NCBI GenBank assembly: GCA_949318235.1
Contig: OX439131.1
Coordinates: 38,704,557 to 38,768,556 of the forward strand
DNA: 64,000 nucleotides
Source: Ecdyonurus torrentis
Taxonomy: Eukaryota > Arthropoda > Insecta > Ephemeroptera > Heptageniidae
Direction: 5' to 3'
This document shows positions 58,791 through 64,000 of this stretch, piece by piece (position 1 is the stretch's first letter; every line of letters begins with the position of its first letter). The notes below the pieces were generated by a model. That model saw only the letters and a list, made by a program, of their open reading frames with translations, was not told the origin of the DNA and did not search any database. A program made the position numbers and the translations under genes.

Positions 58791-59579
58791 ATTAAATGTA
58801 TTATAAGATAAAAACGCACAGATAATATAATTTTATTAATTTAATGAGGATCTACGAAAATATAAAATAAGATGATTGCGTTGCGGATCTACAAAAATAT
58901 ATATATATATATATATATATAGTTTTAAAAAAAGGTTTGCGAATTACGCCATAGAAACAATAAATTTAACTTAAAATGTCATGTTCTTAAAATATAATAA
59001 AAATTTAGACTTTAAACTGAACTATCTCTTATAATTTTATTGCTTCATTCCAAATGATTGCACGATGGTATTTTTTTTATCTAATTGTATGTCCTAAAGT
59101 TTATTTTTTCTCTTTTATATTTTATTGTGATCTCTATTATAATAATGTCACATATTTTTTAACGTAATCTCTTCGTAAATAGAAGTGAATTTGTCGAGGG
59201 AAAGTGAAATGGAGCTGGCAATGAGGCAGAGTAATCCCTACGCTTGTGTATTTTCCAAAGAGCTGGTTTTTGCTGCATTGCGCCTACTATACGAACACGA
59301 TGAATTACTAATGTTTCTCTTACACTAGATCGTTCCTTATTAATAATACATGTAACATATACAATCACTGAAGTAATGCTGCTGCAATCTGTTTTAAAAT
59401 ATTATCATATACCGACTCATTGACCTGGTTCAAGAAAAAAAACTGAATATACATTATATTATTATATAATCCTTTCAATCTTTTTCAGCTTCAGCTTGGC
59501 TTCCCGCTAGAAATCAAAGAGAATGAAAATAAAAAAGAGAAAGAAAGAAAGCAGAAAATGTTAGTAGCACATTTAGTAC

Positions 59580-60353
59580 CTGTTTAAACTGCCTGATGGC
59601 GCCATTGATCCGTAAAGAGTCCGCAGCAATTCCCGCTATACCATCTCCTGGTTCTCTTAGTTGTCGTAAAGAGGCGCTAGGTACTGGTGGATGGTGACAA
59701 TGAATACACGAGGATTCTGGTTGCGAACTTTGTCGTATAATACGTGAACTGCACGATGTAGGAGCCACGTGGTCACGTGGTGATGAAGTCAATACCACCG
59801 GCAGAGTCATATCACTTGTCATGATTGTAGGTGCACCAGAGTGATGTGCTGAACGTACACTTTCACGTGAAGCAGATCTTGCAAGAGGCATCAATGAATG
59901 TTCACAACGACACCTCGAATGAGGTTGATTAGGTACTAAAAATGATGAACGTATTCTACAATGAGGATGATTTTCGCCTGTAACTGTCATAGTAATAGGT
60001 ATTGGGGCAATTGATCCTGTTTCACTTGTACGTCTACAATGTAATTCCAAATCAGGCATTGAACGAGCTGATTCTTGTGGTGATGATGAACCAGCTAAAT
60101 TGAGCATGTCAGGTCTTAAATAGGCACAATCTTCTCCTCCCCCTCCGCAATCATCATGACTTGTACACTCTACCGAGACGATGGTGAGTGCAGGCGAAGG
60201 GGGTGCTTCATCATTTGATGAGACAGGTGGTGGTAGCAAACTTGAACTTGAACCACCTCGAGGGGATGGTCCAGGAGAAGCGTACGGCGGTGGTAGCAGC
60301 GTCTCGCTAGAGCCCACTCGCCGCAGTAGGCCCTGGCTTGCCGCGCTTGCCAT
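59580..60353 (-). CDS. SK: SK channel, N-terminal coding exon (258 codons)
   Basis: Minus-strand exon encoding the cytoplasmic N-terminus of a small-conductance Ca2+-activated K+ channel. It starts MASAASQGLLRR and ends INGAIRQFKQ. The start ATG is at 60353-60351, with A at -3 and G at +4, and an in-frame TAA lies upstream at 60392-60390. The 3' end is a CAG|GTACT donor (GT at 59579-59578), leaving phase 0. The segment is low-complexity and rich in Ser, Pro, His and Cys, with basophilic-kinase-like sites (RRVGSS, RRTSET, RSASRES). It has no transmembrane segment, as expected for the variable N-terminus of SK proteins. Assignment rests on phase-perfect joining to the unmistakable exon at 23.5-23.9 kb and on balanced codon use in an AT-rich background. 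The N-terminus itself has no diagnostic domain, so the exact 5' boundary is less certain than the 3' one. Confidence 0.88.
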
Positions 60354-60428
60354 ACTCAGCAAGCAAACTTGAGGGTGGGAGGTGGCGTCTTAGCCACGTT
60401 CGCTCCTTCAGGCCTCATTCAGCTGCCT
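60354..60428 (-). other. SK: Putative 5' UTR portion of SK exon 1
   Basis: A good acceptor, TTTCTTGTTTACAG|AG, lies on the minus strand with the exon starting at 60428. That gives 75 nt of leader before the ATG and implies at least one further 5' exon. A competing acceptor, CCACCCTCAAG|TTTGC, would start the exon at 60367. In that case the frame upstream of the Met stays open (Cys-Leu-Leu-Ser-Met) and could continue from an upstream coding exon. RNA is needed to choose. Confidence 0.5.
60356..60418 (-). CDS. Upstream ORF (20 codons) in the SK leader
   Basis: Within the putative leader an ATG at 60418-60416 opens a 20-codon frame (Met-Arg-Pro-Glu...Phe-Ala-Cys). It stops with TGA at 60358-60356, only two bases (GT) before the SK ATG. 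The upstream ATG has a poor context (T at -3, A at +4), whereas the SK ATG has a strong one. That arrangement permits leaky scanning or reinitiation. It is real only if the exon starts at 60428 rather than 60367. No function is inferred for the peptide. Confidence 0.3.
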   Translation of the reverse strand: MRPEGANVAKTPPPTLKFAC

Positions 60429-62495
60429 CTGTAAACAAGAAACACGACAACTCATATAAAAAATTGTATTTTTTTAACCTAAATATTGTATAAGGAAAAA
60501 TATAAAATACATCTTAGGTATAACAAAAAACTGGGCAGTAATAGCCACATGTTAAAATTTGGATGAAAAAATTATTTCATTTCATCATTTTTTTAATTTT
60601 TTTTTTTTACCGAAGCATAAATTATAATTAATGAAAGTGAAATTCAAACAAAAAAAGTTCATAATTCACAGGTTTTAAACACTTTTTTTTTACGTTTATT
60701 GTTAAAATGAAAATCAAGCAACATTTTTTTGTTCTTTTTAAAGTATTTTTTTTACAAACGAGATGATGGCCCCTGGATATGTATGCAACCTGGTGAACAG
60801 ATGTAACATACAGGTTGCCTATGCTCGCAGGTGGACTTGTCATTCACACCGCGTTTCGCAATATAATGAGTTAGCCAACACCCATAGTAACTAACTCTCT
60901 TCTCTGCATGTTCTATAGTATTATTATTCAAAGTGTACTTAGTTTGCGTATATACTGTTCATATAGTGTAATATAATACTTCACTCAGTAAATTGAGAAG
61001 TACGCGTTACACAACAACAACAACACTTATGCATAATTAATGAATGTAAAAATGCATTACATATTAAAAAACCTTACCCTAGTTTCATCATTTTTTTCCC
61101 AACGTGGCATATATTAAATTAATAATATTTTTTCCATCAAATACTTTACTTATCATATCTTCATGTCAATGTTATGTTAATGAAACGTGTTATTATCTAC
61201 TACACTACTTTGTCGTAGGAAATTTTTATAATTTTGGTTCTAATATTTTGTTTTTACTAGCAAAATATATTAAATTATAATTATAGTATTTAGTTTGAAG
61301 TATAATATTAAATTCAGTATAGTGTTTTTATTTTAAACTGTAATTAAAGTAGACTTAAAAAAAATAATAATAAATAAAAATAAACATTTACGCTGTTATT
61401 GAAAAGTTTATAAATTTTATATGAAGATAAAAAAGGCAGTACGTATGTAAATTTATAATAAATGTTAAATTTTTTATGTACACTAATAATTTATATTTTA
61501 TAAAACATATATTTTGAAGTAAAATAATTGTTATTTAATGGTAGGCACATCATGTAATAAATACTTAAAATTATACATTACTTTGTTAATTTATTAATTT
61601 CAATTTAAAAAAAAAAAATTTCTAAATATTTTTTTCGTTTTATAAATATCCATTAAAATAAAAGTTTTTTTGTCGAAATGTTGTAATTTTGAAATAAAAG
61701 TAATTAAAAAAATAAGAGTTTGATTAATTAAATTCATTGTACTTTGATTTAGAAATAATGACCTTTTGACCTCTATGCGTAGTGATTATTTTCAACAATA
61801 ATTAATCCCTTACTTCACTAATAGACTTTTTTCCTCTCGTTATAAATTGAAAGAGAAAAAAGTATAATGAACAATATAAAAATACGTAATATAACTCGAT
61901 CAAGTAAAATTTGAAGAACGAAAAAAAAAAAAAAAAGTTTTCCCATTAAATAGCAGTAAAGTTAACCTCTAGAAAATTTAATATTTGAATGAAAGATTTT
62001 TTTTTTTTTTTTTTTTTTGTGTGGAGGTTTTAAAAAACTTTTTTTTATCCTTTGTTCATGTAAAGTATATTTCAAAAAAAAAAAAAAGTATATTACAAAT
62101 GTATAAATATGCTATAAAACTTAAAATGCACATAGAGCATTTTCAAAGTTATTTTATATGTACAACGGTATTTTTTTTAGCAATATTTATGCTATATAAA
62201 TAACATAATAAAACCTGCCATCAAGTTTTTAGTATTAAAATTATTATTGGTCTATTGTTTTGATTAAATATACGTTTAATGTATGTAAACAAGTAATTAT
62301 GCTAGAAAATATGTATTTATTTATAGTTTATTATTCAATTTTACGCTAGGGTTCACTAAAGAGACGTGTATGGTATATATATATTATATACATATACACA
62401 TACTGGCTAGCAGGCATTTGCGGTTCATATTATCATGTATTTTGATACTCTTCTGTGTAGGTAATGATGAAAATTTATTACCTGAGGGATAGTAC

Positions 62496-62498
<3 letters not shown>
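60429..62498 (-). other. Upstream SK sequence: 5' intron or promoter-proximal DNA
   Basis: A mixed patch at 60.74-60.90 kb carries a minus-strand ATG frame (MTSPPASIGNLYVTS...) from 60843. It also has a GCAACCTG/CAGGTTGC hairpin and a GAGTTAG/CTAACTC inverted pair (60868-60897). It may be an upstream exon. The rest is AT-rich with poly(T) near 61998. Confidence 0.4.

Positions 62499-62557
<59 letters not shown>
62499..62557. repeat. (CT)n microsatellite
   Basis: Perfect CT repeat of about 59 bases, set in a slightly GC-richer block (62.34-62.63 kb). Confidence 0.97.
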
Positions 62558-62561
<4 letters not shown>

Positions 62562-64000
62562 ATTTTAATAGAGCGTCGGTACCTCTGTTATGATACATGA
62601 AGCGTACAGAATAGCACCAAATATATATTTGATTTTTCACACATGTTTTCGTGTGTTTATTTATTGATAATACTATATTATACAACTTGTCCTTGTATTG
62701 TAATTGCTAATTAGTATAAACATGTGCTAATTACACAAATTTGATTTGATTTTTAAGATTGGAAAAATTATGGAAAAAAAACTTATTTGAAACAAAAAAT
62801 ATAATTAACACTTACACTATATACTCTTTATAATGTTGTATATAAGAACCGACATAAATACACATTAATTCCGTCAGTTGAATTTTTTTTCTTACTTCAC
62901 GATGAAAATATGTTTGGCAAACTTTTCTACAACTGTAGTTCTCACAAATTTTCAAAACAGTATTTTTTTTTTATCTTGACTTTTGTAAAAAGGTGCTTCC
63001 AAGAAAATATTACTTTTTAACCATATTTTTTTATATATATATATTTTTATAATTTATAACGTCTTAATTTAAAATCCTATACCATATTTTATATTTATTT
63101 TTTATATTTATTTTTTTTCCTCGTATAATTTTTAAAAGATAATATACTGTTTCTCTAGTATATTTTATTATGATAGCATTCTTTTAAATTGTAAATTTAC
63201 AGTATATTTCTTGTTCTATATTTTGTTGGTTCAAATATATAATTTTTTTTATTTATGACTATAATCGACAAACGATCTTATTTAATGTTATATAAAATTA
63301 TTGATCTGTAACATATAGATTATTTTCATCTACTTTTTTAATACAAAAACTTGAATCTAATAATACTGACAGTTATTGCAAAGTTATGAAGAGAAAAAGT
63401 TTTTATGAGATTAATAACATGAATGCTAATTAAAAAGTTTTTTTTTATTGTTGCATATTAGTGGTCAAACATTTTGATAACTAAATTTTCAGTAAAAAAC
63501 AATTAAAACAATAAATTTTAAAGCCATGTACTAATTTGAGACATGAATAGACTGTAATTGAGGATCTGATCGCATTAAATAGGTAACGTATGATATAAAA
63601 AATATAGAAATTTTCCATATTAAATAAGCAATATATTTTAAATTTTGCTACTTTATCTTTTAAAAAATCAATGTGTTCATTTAAATAAACAATAATTACT
63701 AAATAATGCCATTCCAAAATACCAACCAAAATAATTTTAATGTAATTTATATTATTATATTCCAAGCATGCCACTTTAAATGTAATATAAATTAAAATGA
63801 AACTCTTTATTACATTCATTATATAACGCTACTTTATTAAGAACCTATTTTTTTTTTAACATGAAAATTTTATTTTCTGTAATAAAGTTAAATAACTGAC
63901 GCCTTGAAGTTTTAATAAAAATGTCACTTTTCTTGTATATGAAATATACTTTTTGCAATTTATAATGCATTTTATTGATTAAAAACGTCGTAGTAGTAAT
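62558..64000. other. AT-rich DNA, nothing recognised
   Basis: A 112-codon minus-strand frame at 63481-63819 is composed of Ile, Tyr, Lys, Phe and Asn and has no domain. It is probably chance in AT-rich DNA. Confidence 0.55.

Larger units (their letters stand above)
56707..59579. other. Intronic DNA just downstream of SK exon 1
   Basis: It contains (CT)n at 57144-57206 and 58746-58789. Patches of mixed composition lie at 57.30-57.53, 58.35-58.40 and 59.16-59.37 kb. The last holds a 69-codon minus-strand frame of balanced composition (MIVYVTCIINKERSS...) without convincing splice borders. None is strong enough to call. Confidence 0.4.

Noticed and set aside
60181..60372. 63-codon plus-strand frame
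   Set aside because: Antisense shadow of the SK N-terminal exon.
63481..63819. 112-codon minus-strand frame
   Set aside because: Ile/Tyr/Lys/Asn/Phe composition is expected of random AT-rich DNA, with no motif.

Overview
The window is nuclear DNA from an animal, most likely an insect. It is extremely A+T-rich, roughly four-fifths by eye, and full of (AT)n, (GA/CT)n and poly(A/T) tracts. There are no bacterial-style operons, no tRNA or rRNA genes that I could find, and no long reading frame encoding a transposase or polymerase. The base composition suits a very AT-rich insect lineage such as some parasitoid wasps. That placement is a guess from composition only.

One protein-coding gene can be supported, and it lies on the minus strand. 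Two exons at 60353-59580 and 23931-23545 encode the N-terminal part of a small-conductance Ca2+-activated K+ channel (SK/KCNN family). The first supplies a long Ser/Pro-rich cytoplasmic N-terminus of 258 codons. The second (129 codons) carries the conserved SK pre-S1 motif and transmembrane segment S1. The two exons join in phase 0 across an intron of about 35.6 kb. Segments S2-S6, the pore and the calmodulin-binding domain are not visible, so they must lie beyond position 1. The whole stretch 23544-1 therefore reads as a second giant intron of at least 23.5 kb. Sequence above 60428 is either a 5' intron or upstream DNA.

Inside the first intron are two islands of much higher G+C. The one at 49.80-49.92 kb holds a compact minus-strand reading frame whose weak GT donor would fuse in phase to exon 2. 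It is a candidate alternative N-terminal exon. The one at 45.50-45.71 kb is CpG-rich and may be an alternative promoter or first exon. A third island at 19.24-19.44 kb contains a strong compound hairpin, and a fourth near 1.5-1.85 kb has a tandem CRE-like repeat beside a (GA)n tract.

The rest is intronic filler decorated with non-autonomous elements, none encoding a protein. I see about nine foldback or MITE-like inverted repeats. Two have TTAA duplications (22.36-22.49 and 54.76-55.10 kb) and three have TA flanks (20.79, 26.04 and 26.60 kb). Large foldbacks lie at 2.67, 13.68, 35.23 and 56.36 kb, two of them carrying TGACGTCA near their centres. There is also a possible Helitron-like remnant (51.39 kb), a possible LINE tail (10.74 kb), and a small miRNA-precursor-like hairpin (48.13 kb). 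I found no convincing evidence for an undescribed multi-gene system. The most checkable novelties are the candidate alternative SK exons, the uORF abutting the SK start codon, and the foldback families.
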